6,149 bases of DNA from Proteobacteria bacterium UBA1844 (lineage in GTDB: Bacteria > Pseudomonadota > Gammaproteobacteria > Steroidobacterales > Woeseiaceae), in the NCBI GenBank assembly GCA_002338615.1, contig DDIS01000034.1, positions 1 to 6,149 on the forward strand, in the 5' to 3' direction. Under the pieces are notes generated by a model. The model did no database searches, was not told where the DNA came from, and was given only the letters and a program-made list of their open reading frames with translations. How positions within the stretch are numbered: the first letter of the stretch is position 1; each line of letters opens with the position of its first letter. The position numbers and the translations under genes are program-made. Positions 1-6,149 of this stretch are shown here, piece after piece.

Positions 1-13
1 CGGCGCTCCTGCG
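1..13 (-). repeat. Partial REP palindrome cut by the window edge
   Basis: Read on the minus strand from 13 down to 1 the sequence is CGCAGGAGCGCCG. This matches the head (GGAGCG) and the first stem arm (GCGCCG) of the REP units elsewhere in this window, most closely the unit at 1603-1627, which has the same arm. The second arm and the tail would lie outside the window. With the plus-strand REP at 32-55 it would form a pair whose heads face each other. The call rests on similarity to the complete copies and on orientation. Confidence 0.5.
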
Positions 14-31
14 AAACATTGCTGCCTACCC

Positions 32-55
32 GTAGGAGCGGCATCCTGCCGCGAT
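32..55 (+). repeat. REP palindrome (GTAGGAGCGGC type)
   Basis: The unit has a GTAGGA head followed by a perfect 6-bp hairpin: GCGGCA at 38-43, loop TCC at 44-46, TGCCGC at 47-52, then GAT. This head-plus-palindrome layout is that of gammaproteobacterial REP elements, non-autonomous repeats spread by RAYT (TnpA-REP) transposases. It lies about 55 bases downstream of the stop codon of the symporter gene, in a typical 3' intergenic position. It may also stabilise the transcript end, since no separate U-tract terminator is evident between 56 and 109. Confidence 0.75.
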
Positions 56-109
56 TCTTTCATAGGCTTATAGGGCGCCTCGGGGCAAAAGGTTACACGC
101 CGCTGAAAT

Positions 110-1552
110 TTATTCCGGTTTGGGGGTCTGCCCCGGATCATCCCAGGTCAGGAAGCTCACGCCCCAGGTGAGGGCAAAGCCCGCGATAAAGCCCGGAATC
201 GCCTCGTACAGATCGTAGGTACGTTCCTTGAACACCAGCACCCAGAGAACGCTGGTAAGAAAGCCACCCAGCATGCCGGCGATCACACCCGCACGGGTAA
301 TCTTCTTGTAATAGAGAATGCCCATCAGCGCGGGACCGAACGCGGCACCGAGACCCGACCAGGCGAACAGCACAAACCAGAAAATAAACTGCGCCTGCGG
401 AATTGCAAATGCGATACCGATGACACCGATGATAATTGTGACGATTTTGCCGTAGCCAGAGAGCTCCCGTTCTGACTTGGTGCTGCCCATGATTTTCTGC
501 ATCGTGTCGCGGACCACCGCCGACGATGCAAGCAGCAACAGGGAATCGACCGTGGACATGATCGCAGCGAGCACCACGATGAGCAGCAGGCCGGATATGA
601 CCGGCGGAAACAGGTTGCTCGAAATAGTCGGGAAAATTGTTTCGCTGTCTTCAAGGCCAGGGAACAGTGCCCGCCCTGCAATGCCGGCTGTGACGGCACC
701 GCCGGTAAAGAACAGCATGACGATAATGGCCATGACACGCGCTTTACGAACCTCTGCATCGTCGCGCGCCGACATGAAACGAATCAGCAACTGCGGGACG
801 CCAAGAAACGGCAAGCCGATACCAAGGAAGCTGATGATAATGACCCATCCGGAAATGCCCTGCTCAGTGACGGAAAACAGGTCCAGCAAGGCCGGATCCT
901 GCGCATGCAGCGAGTCTTCGACGCCACCCCAGCCACCCGCGGCGTAGATTGCAGCGGCGGGTACGAGGATCAGCCCAAGCAGCATCAACAGGCCCTGCAC
1001 TACATCCGTATAGGACACGGCCTTGTAGCCGCCGATAAAGGTATAACCAATTATGATTATGGCGCCGAGCAACACACCGGCCTGGTAGTCCATGCCGATG
1101 AAGCCGCTGAGTGCCTTGCCGGATGCAACCATTTGCGCGGTGACATAGGTAGTCACCATGACCAGTATTATGGCGACCGCAATACCGCGGATGATGTGTT
1201 TCGAATCGTCAAATTTCGCTGCCAACACATCGGGCAGTGTTATTGAATCGGTGTCGTCACCGAGCTTTTTCAGCTTCCGGGATATCAAGCCCCAGGATGC
1301 GATCACGCCAAGAATTTCACCGATCACGACCCAGTACGCCTGCGCGCCGACTGCGTAACCCATGCCGGTGAGGCCAAGCAACAACCAGCCCGACTCACCC
1401 GTGGCATTGGCGCTGAATGCCACGACCCAGAACGGCAGCTTCTTGCCGGCGAGGAAGTAACCGGACAGCGTGTGCGTTTCGCTGCGGCTCCAGAACGCGA
1501 GCACCATGAGCACTACCAGGTACCCGACCAGCACCATGATTGTCTCGTTCAT
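110..1552 (-). CDS. Sodium:solute symporter, PutP-like (SSS family)
   Basis: This encodes a 480-residue inner-membrane transporter, close to the usual 480-500 residues, with about 12-13 hydrophobic segments. Landmarks shared with E. coli PutP occur in order: YFLAGKKL (residues 32-39), SGWLL (54-58), YTFIGGYKAVSYTDVVQ, RFMSA, AAIMST, AWSGLGAAFGP and YEAIPGFIAG. Family proteins couple inward Na+ flow to uptake of proline or another small solute. ATG at 1552 is chosen because GGGGGGAGGG lies just upstream, the N-terminus then starts directly with the first membrane helix, and the open frame reaching 1762 would run through a REP pair and into the protease gene. The sodium-site Asp55 of PutP aligns with Gly52, and the next residue is Glu53. 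Proline contacts Trp244 and Tyr248 align with Ile and Phe. The fold is secure, but the substrate is uncertain and putP is therefore not assigned. Confidence 0.93.
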   Translation of the reverse strand: MNETIMVLVGYLVVLMVLAFWSRSETHTLSGYFLAGKKLPFWVVAFSANATGESGWLLLGLTGMGYAVGAQAYWVVIGEILGVIASWGLISRKLKKLGDDTDSITLPDVLAAKFDDSKHIIRGIAVAIILVMVTTYVTAQMVASGKALSGFIGMDYQAGVLLGAIIIIGYTFIGGYKAVSYTDVVQGLLMLLGLILVPAAAIYAAGGWGGVEDSLHAQDPALLDLFSVTEQGISGWVIIISFLGIGLPFLGVPQLLIRFMSARDDAEVRKARVMAIIVMLFFTGGAVTAGIAGRALFPGLEDSETIFPTISSNLFPPVISGLLLIVVLAAIMSTVDSLLLLASSAVVRDTMQKIMGSTKSERELSGYGKIVTIIIGVIGIAFAIPQAQFIFWFVLFAWSGLGAAFGPALMGILYYKKITRAGVIAGMLGGFLTSVLWVLVFKERTYDLYEAIPGFIAGFALTWGVSFLTWDDPGQTPKPE

Positions 1553-1555
1553 TGT

Positions 1556-1565
1556 CCCTCCCCCC
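1556..1565 (-). promoter_or_regulatory. Ribosome binding site of the symporter gene
   Basis: On the minus strand the run GGGGGGAGGG ends three bases before the ATG at 1552. It contains GGAGG, a near-full Shine-Dalgarno match, with slightly short spacing. It fixes the start at 1552 rather than at an in-frame codon farther upstream. Confidence 0.7.
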
Positions 1566-1602
1566 TGATCGTGAAGTTTACATGCAGTCTCAAATTTACT
1601 CG

Positions 1603-1658
1603 CGGGAGCGCCGTCCTCGGCGCGATCGGCAGTTGATCGCGGCTGGCAGCCGCTCCCG
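1603..1658. repeat. BIME: two inverted REP palindromes
   Basis: Two REP units lie tail to tail. The plus-strand unit has head CGGGA, stem GCGCCG (1608-1613), loop TCCT and stem CGGCGC (1618-1623), then GATC. The minus-strand unit read from 1658 has head CGGGA, stem GCGGCT (1653-1648), loop GCC and stem AGCCGC (1644-1639), then GATC. The two tails also pair as CGCGATC (1621-1627) with GATCGCG (1635-1641), and the two heads pair as CGGGAGCG with CGCTCCCG. A single strand could therefore fold as two hairpins or a longer branched structure. It sits between the protease stop and the symporter start, where it could shield an mRNA 3' end or reduce read-through. Confidence 0.85.
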
Positions 1659-1680
1659 TACGCATGTTGTTGCAACCACG

Positions 1681-4110
1681 CTAATAATAAGTCGAGCCTA
1701 TCGGCGACCCTGGCGGCACCGTGACCGCCGGAATGCTCTCGACGCTGGCCGGGTCGCTCCAAAAGTGTTCAATCCTGAAGCGTGCCAGGCGCAGTCGTGC
1801 TGCTGCTTTCGTATCTGCCTTGTTTGCCTTCTCAGTGCTATCGTAAATGCGCTGAATCGCGGACAGGGCCACAGCACGTACAGAATCGTCTGCCCCGGTA
1901 TTTGCCGACAGGCGAATCAGATCGTCGAGCACCAGCATGTTGGATTGCAGTTCAATGTCGTGGAGCTGGCCTTTTCTATCCGCGGTCGAAAACCAGGTAA
2001 CGGCGAGCAGTTGCTCCATGAGTGTCATGAAATCCGGACTCCCCTCGCGGTTCATACGTGCCGCGCGTTGCGGGTTCAGCAGGACATCGAGTGTCAGCGC
2101 AACCGAGCTTGCAGCCGGTGCCAGCGGATCGAAACTGGCCCCTGTCGGGCTGCTGAACGCTTCCCGGGAGCGTGGGAAGCCAGGCGGCCTGGGTGGAATT
2201 TTTTGCACAAGCGAATCCGGCAATGCGAGTAGTTCCGGACGCAGGGTCGCGAGCAACGCATCAATCGCCTGCTGCTGTCGCGCTGCCGCCACCGGCTGGT
2301 TGCTGACAGGCCTGGCATCGCGCAATGAGTAGTCAAAATACACCCCGCCGATTAGTTTGCCGACGGCCTGGACCTGGAAGCGGTGCAACAGGTAAATCGG
2401 TACCAGCGCTTCTTCGAGGGTCGCGTCGGGCTGGCCGATGCGAATATTATTTTCCGAAAATCGTTCAAGCGCGTACTTGCGCACTTTAAGCAAGTGATCG
2501 AGCTCTGCAATTGCATCTGCGCCATTGTCCCAAAGATTGCCATCCGGGTGCGCGGAGCCTACGGGGCGCGAATCGGCATCGGCAACATATTTGAGGCCCG
2601 ACGCGATGGTTGACTCGAGTATTTCTTCGCGTGCGCTTGCATCGTCAACACCCGGCGCAAAATCCTGGTATGCATACAACACGGCGCGCTTGTCCCAACT
2701 ACCGACACCGACGCCATACGCGTCGGACAGGTCCAGCGAGCCGTCCGCGTCAAAGCGCACCTGCGGCACAGGGTAATCCATGACGGAGGCACGGCCCTGG
2801 GTACTGGCCGCAAAATTATGCTCGAAACCGATCGTGTGACCGACTTCGTGTGCAGCCAGTTGCCGGATTCTCGCCAGCGACATGTTGAGCATCGTGTCGG
2901 GCACCGGGCCGCTTGCGTACGGGGCCAGTAGCCCTTCCGCAATCATGTAGTCCTGGCGCACGCGTAGCGAGCCCAGCGTGACATGACCTTTCAGGATCTC
3001 GCCCGTGCGCGGGTCCATTACTGACGATCCATACGACCAGCCGCGCGTTGAGCGATGTACCCACTGGATGACGTTGTAGCGCACGTCCATCGGGTCGGCA
3101 CCCTCGGGCAATTCGCGAACCTGGAATGCATCGCGATAACCCGCTGCTTCGAAAGCCTGGTTCCACCAGCTCGCGCCTTCTATGAGAGCGCTACGAATCG
3201 GTTCCGGTGCACCGCGATCAACGTAGTAAATAATCGGTTCGACTGCTGCGCTAAATTCGTCGCCGGGGTTCTTCTTCTGCAATCGATGTCGCTGGCCGAA
3301 ATTGACGAACATGGGTGCGCCGATCGGGGCCGCGTAGTCAATGAAGCCACGACCCTCGTAGGTCAGGCCGATGACGCCCGCACGAGGATCGTAAGGCAAT
3401 GGCTCGTAGCCGTCTTCGGGCAATCGGATGAACGAATGGTGCGAGTGCACGGTGATCGAACTGGCATCCGGTGCGATCGTCGGCAGGAAGTTGCCCGTGG
3501 GCCGTCCTGTGTAGGTAACGATTGCTTCGACTTCGGTGTTGTCCGGGAATGCGCGCGTGCGCGGCATGTAGATTGCCGAGCGCGTCATGTCGACCTGGTA
3601 GTCGCCCTCCTCGCGGCGTGCGAGAACCTCACTTAAACCATGTGCGTCGCGCAGGAAGAATTCGGTGCCGTCGACAAGAATCGAATCGCCGTTTTCACTG
3701 ACAATTTCGAATCCCCAGATGACGGACTTCGCGAAGGATTCACGGACCGCATTGCGTTCGTCAACATCGTCACTCTGCGCGCGATAGTCGAGATTGTCCT
3801 GTACCAGCAAAATGCGCGGACCACTGCGCACAAATCGCACAATGCGGGTTGCACCAAGCTGCCCGCGATCGAGCCCGATGTCGTTTGAACCAAGGCCCTG
3901 CGCGAGCGATGACTGGTAAATGAACGGGGCATCAAGCTCGCCAGGCTCGAACATCAGGTGGCCTGTCGACTCGTCCCATGCAAGATCGATAAAACCACTC
4001 AGCGATGCCTTGCCGGTGGTGACGATAGAAACGGAGTTGTCTTTGACGGGCGCAGCGCTGCATGCGACAAGCAAACCCAGAACGAGTCCCGCGGGAAAAA
4101 TCTTTGACAT
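1681..4110 (-). CDS. Zinc-dependent metalloprotease lipoprotein (DUF5117/DUF4953 type)
   Basis: An 809-residue exported lipoprotein. The N-terminus MSKIFPAGLVLGLLVAC is a lipoprotein signal with a short basic start, a hydrophobic core and the LVAC lipobox, making Cys17 the lipidated residue. Ser18 does not signal inner-membrane retention, so the outer membrane is likely. Roughly residues 80-200 resemble the DUF5117 module. The catalytic domain follows: HEVGHTIGFEH is a complete HExxHxxGxxH zinc site (His421, Glu422 base, His425, His431), and SVMDYP supplies the Met-turn at Met444. Upstream blocks such as YYVDRGAPEPIR, WWNQAFEAAGY and VMDPRTGEI are typical of this metzincin-like family. Its natural substrates are largely unknown, and I infer only peptide hydrolysis at the envelope. 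ATG 4110 is preferred because it gives a compact signal peptide. A TTG at 4146 would add 12 residues. All active-site residues are intact. Confidence 0.92.
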   Translation of the reverse strand: MSKIFPAGLVLGLLVACSAAPVKDNSVSIVTTGKASLSGFIDLAWDESTGHLMFEPGELDAPFIYQSSLAQGLGSNDIGLDRGQLGATRIVRFVRSGPRILLVQDNLDYRAQSDDVDERNAVRESFAKSVIWGFEIVSENGDSILVDGTEFFLRDAHGLSEVLARREEGDYQVDMTRSAIYMPRTRAFPDNTEVEAIVTYTGRPTGNFLPTIAPDASSITVHSHHSFIRLPEDGYEPLPYDPRAGVIGLTYEGRGFIDYAAPIGAPMFVNFGQRHRLQKKNPGDEFSAAVEPIIYYVDRGAPEPIRSALIEGASWWNQAFEAAGYRDAFQVRELPEGADPMDVRYNVIQWVHRSTRGWSYGSSVMDPRTGEILKGHVTLGSLRVRQDYMIAEGLLAPYASGPVPDTMLNMSLARIRQLAAHEVGHTIGFEHNFAASTQGRASVMDYPVPQVRFDADGSLDLSDAYGVGVGSWDKRAVLYAYQDFAPGVDDASAREEILESTIASGLKYVADADSRPVGSAHPDGNLWDNGADAIAELDHLLKVRKYALERFSENNIRIGQPDATLEEALVPIYLLHRFQVQAVGKLIGGVYFDYSLRDARPVSNQPVAAARQQQAIDALLATLRPELLALPDSLVQKIPPRPPGFPRSREAFSSPTGASFDPLAPAASSVALTLDVLLNPQRAARMNREGSPDFMTLMEQLLAVTWFSTADRKGQLHDIELQSNMLVLDDLIRLSANTGADDSVRAVALSAIQRIYDSTEKANKADTKAAARLRLARFRIEHFWSDPASVESIPAVTVPPGSPIGSTYY

Positions 4111-4345
4111 CCTGACCACTGCTCTTGTTGTTGTTCTCGGAGACAAGCCTCAAGTGCGAGAGAATAGCGTTACTACACAATAACTTATGCACCACGATAG
4201 CTCTTGCCTGAGCAACCATATCACGAAACAGTCCGTTCTATTCAAGGGGCAGATCAGGAAGCCGGGTTGACGCATTTCGCGCAGGAACAATGGCGCTCAG
4301 ACGGCGGCGTGATCGGTCAGAGCCGACCATTCAGTTGCGAGAGGG
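4111..4345. other. Intergenic gap upstream of the protease gene
   Basis: I see no gene here: the open frames crossing it are shadows of the flanking genes or lack start signals and family resemblance. It must hold the promoter of the protease gene if that gene is transcribed alone. The best candidate is TTGAAT (4245-4240) and GATATG (4222-4217) on the minus strand with a 17-base spacer, but the -10 match is poor, so I do not call it. The gap has no REP unit and no convincing terminator. Confidence 0.5.
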
Positions 4346-4717
4346 TCAGTCGTCCACGTGCAGTTTCTCGAGGACATTGCAAACAATCGTATCGCAACGA
4401 TGACCGGTGCATTCATGCACCGCAAAGCCAAGTGCGTTGCTGTACTCCATCATGCGTTCTTGCAACAGGAGACGCGCATGCTGGTAGCGAGCTTTCACCC
4501 TGGCGGGCTCAATACCCATTATTTCAGCCGTGGTGGCTACCGGGCAATGCTCGACAGCCCATAGCATGAAGACCGTTCTGAATGCGCCTGGCAATTCATC
4601 GATAAGGCTTTCAAGTAACTGTCGCAACTGCCTGTTGACCAATTCGGACCCAGGTTGTTGGGGCCGGTAACCGGAGCTCGCCGGGTTCAATACGTTCTCA
4701 AAGATTGGCTCGTCCAT
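4346..4717 (-). pseudogene. Truncated ECF sigma factor, region 4 only
   Basis: The 123-residue product resembles only the C-terminal half of an ECF RNA polymerase sigma factor, which is normally about 180-220 residues. Residues about 29-88 form region 4, the domain that contacts the -35 element: LLESLIDELPGAFRTVFML leads into the helix-turn-helix around ATTAEIMGIEPARVKARY and ARLLLQERM. The tail GHRCDTIVCNVLEKL matches a tail I recall from one group of proteobacterial ECF factors. Region 2, which binds core polymerase and the -10 element, is absent, and an in-frame TAG directly precedes the ATG. Only about 120 bases separate it from the cytochrome gene, too few for region 2. Arginines usual in this family appear as Trp (MLWAVE) and His (YQHARL), in keeping with decay. 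A remnant is the likeliest reading; a stand-alone region 4 regulator is possible. Confidence 0.7.
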
Positions 4718-4765
4718 CTATTGCACCCTTGCTACTTTTGCGAGGCCACATCATTGAATACTCCT
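4698..4765 (-). other. Strong RBS and ATG out of frame with the sigma remnant
   Basis: AGGAG (4765-4761) lies six bases before ATG at 4754, an ideal initiation signal. The frame it opens encodes only 18 residues (MMWPRKSSKGAIDGRANL) and ends at 4698, overlapping the start of the sigma remnant by one frame shift. By contrast the ATG at 4717 has only a weak AAGG-type site. The good start may be the relic of an original gene, now frameshifted, or it may open a short leader peptide. The sequence alone does not decide. Confidence 0.3.
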
Positions 4766-4785
4766 GCGACGCGGCCCGCGCGGCG

Positions 4786-4822
4786 AATAAAAAGGGGCGC
4801 GGCCTCAATCAGCGCCGCGCCC
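4786..4822 (-). terminator. Intrinsic terminator of the cytochrome gene
   Basis: On the minus strand a perfect 9-bp GC-only stem, GGGCGCGGC (4822-4814) with GCCGCGCCC (4803-4795), encloses a 10-base loop. One C later it is followed by TTTTTATT (4793-4786). It begins 17 bases past the cytochrome stop codon, so it fits as a Rho-independent terminator for that gene and separates it from the sigma remnant. Confidence 0.88.
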
Positions 4823-4839
4823 AATACAATGCAATCGCA

Positions 4840-6149
4840 TTACAGCGACTTCATGTATTCCGCCAGATCGCGTTGCTCAGCCGGTGTCAGCTCCAGCTGC
4901 AGTTTGTCGTTGTAGCGGCTGACCGCATCCTCGAGCGTCGCTGCGGACCCGTCATGGAAGTACGGTGGGTGCATCCACACTCCAGGCAGCGGCGAGGTGC
5001 GCCAGCGCTTGGATGCAGACCTTTCGACGTAGTCAGCATCGGCAGAGGCAGTTGCATCTGCATCGTGCAGGGTGTCATTGGCATCCGTGAACTCGGCACC
5101 CGTGTGGCAGGTGCTGCAAGTCCCCTTGCCACTGAACAACGTTGCACCCCGTTCTGCAGCCACCGCGTCGAAGAAGGTTGGCAAACCATGCGCATCTGCA
5201 AAGTCCTGTATGCCCTGGTTGTTCTCGACGACGTCGATGCCTGGCGCAGCAATTGACAACTGATAGGCCTGCAATGCCGGCAGGTAGTTGCTGACGCAAT
5301 CGGTTTTACCGTCAGTCTCGATGTTGTCGGCGGGGACCGTGATCGTGGTGCCATCTGGTCCGCCAGCGCCAGAACCGGCTGCCAGCTCTATGTTAGCAAC
5401 GCAGTCCGTGCCGTCCCCGCGCTGATCGCGGTTGATCGGGTTACCGTCATTCTGCAGGGGATCGGGCAACCGCGGATCGGCGAACACGCCCTGGCCACCC
5501 ATCTGGGTAACACCTACGTAACGGTTCCAATACGCCAGCTCTGAACCATCACCCGTAAAGATGGCACTGTGTACGTTATCGAGCCCGAATACAGGCGGGA
5601 TAACCGGTGCAGGTTCGTCCTTGCCGTCAATGTTGAAGCGCGGGTCGTACTTGCCGGGGCCCCAGGAATTGTAGATGACCGCGTTTGCGCTGCTTGCCAC
5701 GGCCGGTGACAGCGCGATGATGGCGCCGGGGTTCAGGTCACGGTTGGCCCAACCGTCCAGGCGGTGCCCAATGCCTTGCGGAATACTTGGATTCGCGGCG
5801 TGCCCCGCGTTGTCAACCGTCGAGTGGCATAGTGCACATGTGACACCGACCCGATCCAGGTGGAGCTTGTCGTCACTGCCCTTCGAAACGGTTCCCTTGA
5901 TCCCGACGACTGCGTTCAGCTGTATCAACGCCAGCGTGGTCTGCGGATCGTCCAGCGGGATGCTGCCGTCCAGGACTCCGTCGACCACGGCGGCCGGTAG
6001 CGCATCCATGTCGACTTTGAGGCCTACGGACAGCGCCGTTGCCGGATCGACGGCACTTTCGATAACCGTGTTCATTTCCAGCTGATCCGTCCACTGTTGC
6101 TCGTCACCGAATGTCCAGTAGCGAAAGACGTTCTGGCCGAGCTGGATCA
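4840..6149 (-). CDS. Diheme c-type cytochrome, peroxidase/MauG-like (5' end outside window)
   Basis: The visible 435 residues are the C-terminal part; the frame stays open to the window edge, so the signal peptide lies beyond it. An internal ATG at 6075 is unlikely to be the start, because the residues before it (VFRYWTFGDEQQWTDQLE) look like conserved family sequence. Two haem-attachment motifs are present: CALCH (5838-5824) and CSTCH (5118-5104). The C-terminus contains PGVWMHPPYFHDGSAATLED, the HDGS block typical of diheme cytochrome c peroxidases and related oxidases, and ends in AEYMKSL. Such proteins are periplasmic and use one haem for electron entry and the other for peroxide or substrate chemistry. 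The spacing of 240 residues between haem cysteines is long, and the spacer holds two extra cysteines in similar TDCVxN contexts. It could be a peroxidase, a MauG-like enzyme or a RoxA-like oxygenase; the family is clear but the reaction is not. Confidence 0.9.
   Translation of the reverse strand, partial: IQLGQNVFRYWTFGDEQQWTDQLEMNTVIESAVDPATALSVGLKVDMDALPAAVVDGVLDGSIPLDDPQTTLALIQLNAVVGIKGTVSKGSDDKLHLDRVGVTCALCHSTVDNAGHAANPSIPQGIGHRLDGWANRDLNPGAIIALSPAVASSANAVIYNSWGPGKYDPRFNIDGKDEPAPVIPPVFGLDNVHSAIFTGDGSELAYWNRYVGVTQMGGQGVFADPRLPDPLQNDGNPINRDQRGDGTDCVANIELAAGSGAGGPDGTTITVPADNIETDGKTDCVSNYLPALQAYQLSIAAPGIDVVENNQGIQDFADAHGLPTFFDAVAAERGATLFSGKGTCSTCHTGAEFTDANDTLHDADATASADADYVERSASKRWRTSPLPGVWMHPPYFHDGSAATLEDAVSRYNDKLQLELTPAEQRDLAEYMKSL

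Noticed and set aside
1553..1762. In-frame N-terminal extension of 70 residues on the symporter
   Set aside because: It would read through the REP pair and into the end of the protease gene, it lacks transporter features, and the ATG at 1552 has a strong ribosome binding site.
1540..2232. Plus-strand open frame of 230 codons
   Set aside because: It is antisense to the protease 3' end and the REP pair, with an Arg/Cys-rich composition typical of out-of-frame translation.
3055..3636. Plus-strand open frame of 193 codons inside the protease gene
   Set aside because: It lies wholly antisense to a gene with a complete active site, and its translation shows no family motif, signal or membrane pattern. 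It is a shadow of a GC-rich coding frame.
4169..4183. GTTA/TAAC inverted repeat as an operator
   Set aside because: The paired arms are only four bases, with a mismatch next to them; this is expected by chance.
4217..4245. Possible minus-strand promoter TTGAAT-17-GATATG for the protease gene
   Set aside because: Only three of six -10 bases match the sigma-70 consensus, so it is not distinguishable from chance.
4314..4329. Short inverted repeat around GGTC/GACC downstream of the sigma remnant as a terminator
   Set aside because: The stem is only about four base pairs and no T-tract follows on either strand.
4204..4569. Plus-strand open frame covering the gap and the sigma remnant
   Set aside because: It overlaps the recognisable region 4 frame on the other strand and has no identifiable domain.

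Overview
The window comes from a moderately GC-rich bacterium, most likely a gammaproteobacterium. This is inferred from three things: REP-type palindromes with a GGAGCG head and a GCCGCGAT-like end, as seen in Pseudomonas and Xanthomonadales relatives; an ECF sigma-factor fragment ending in a HRCDxIV-type tail; and a large lipoprotein metalloprotease of the DUF5117/DUF4953 kind. No phage, plasmid, IS or CRISPR hallmark is visible. All four protein-coding features lie on the minus strand, so transcription runs from high to low coordinates.

In transcription order: (1) 4840-6149 is the 3' part of a diheme c-type cytochrome of the cytochrome c peroxidase/MauG-like superfamily. Its N-terminus lies beyond the right edge, and it is closed by a strong intrinsic terminator at 4786-4822. 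(2) 4346-4717 is a 123-residue remnant of an ECF sigma factor. It has a region 4 helix-turn-helix but no region 2, and is probably a pseudogene. (3) 1681-4110 encodes an 809-residue zinc metalloprotease lipoprotein with a complete HExxHxxGxxH motif and a Met-turn. (4) 110-1552 encodes a 480-residue sodium:solute symporter of the PutP type. It keeps the family fold, but residues that bind sodium and proline in E. coli PutP are changed.

The gaps are short. The gap at 4111-4345 (about 235 bases) shows no gene. The gap between symporter and protease (1553-1680) holds a well-formed pair of inverted REP palindromes (a BIME). The left edge (1-56) carries another REP plus half of an oppositely oriented one.

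The genes do not form an obvious pathway. The terminator isolates the cytochrome from the rest, and the protease and symporter are separated by the BIME, so each is probably its own unit. I see no convincing new multi-gene system. The points most worth a second look are the altered ion and substrate sites of the symporter, the long cysteine-bearing spacer between the two hemes, the decaying sigma factor and the two REP-pair geometries.
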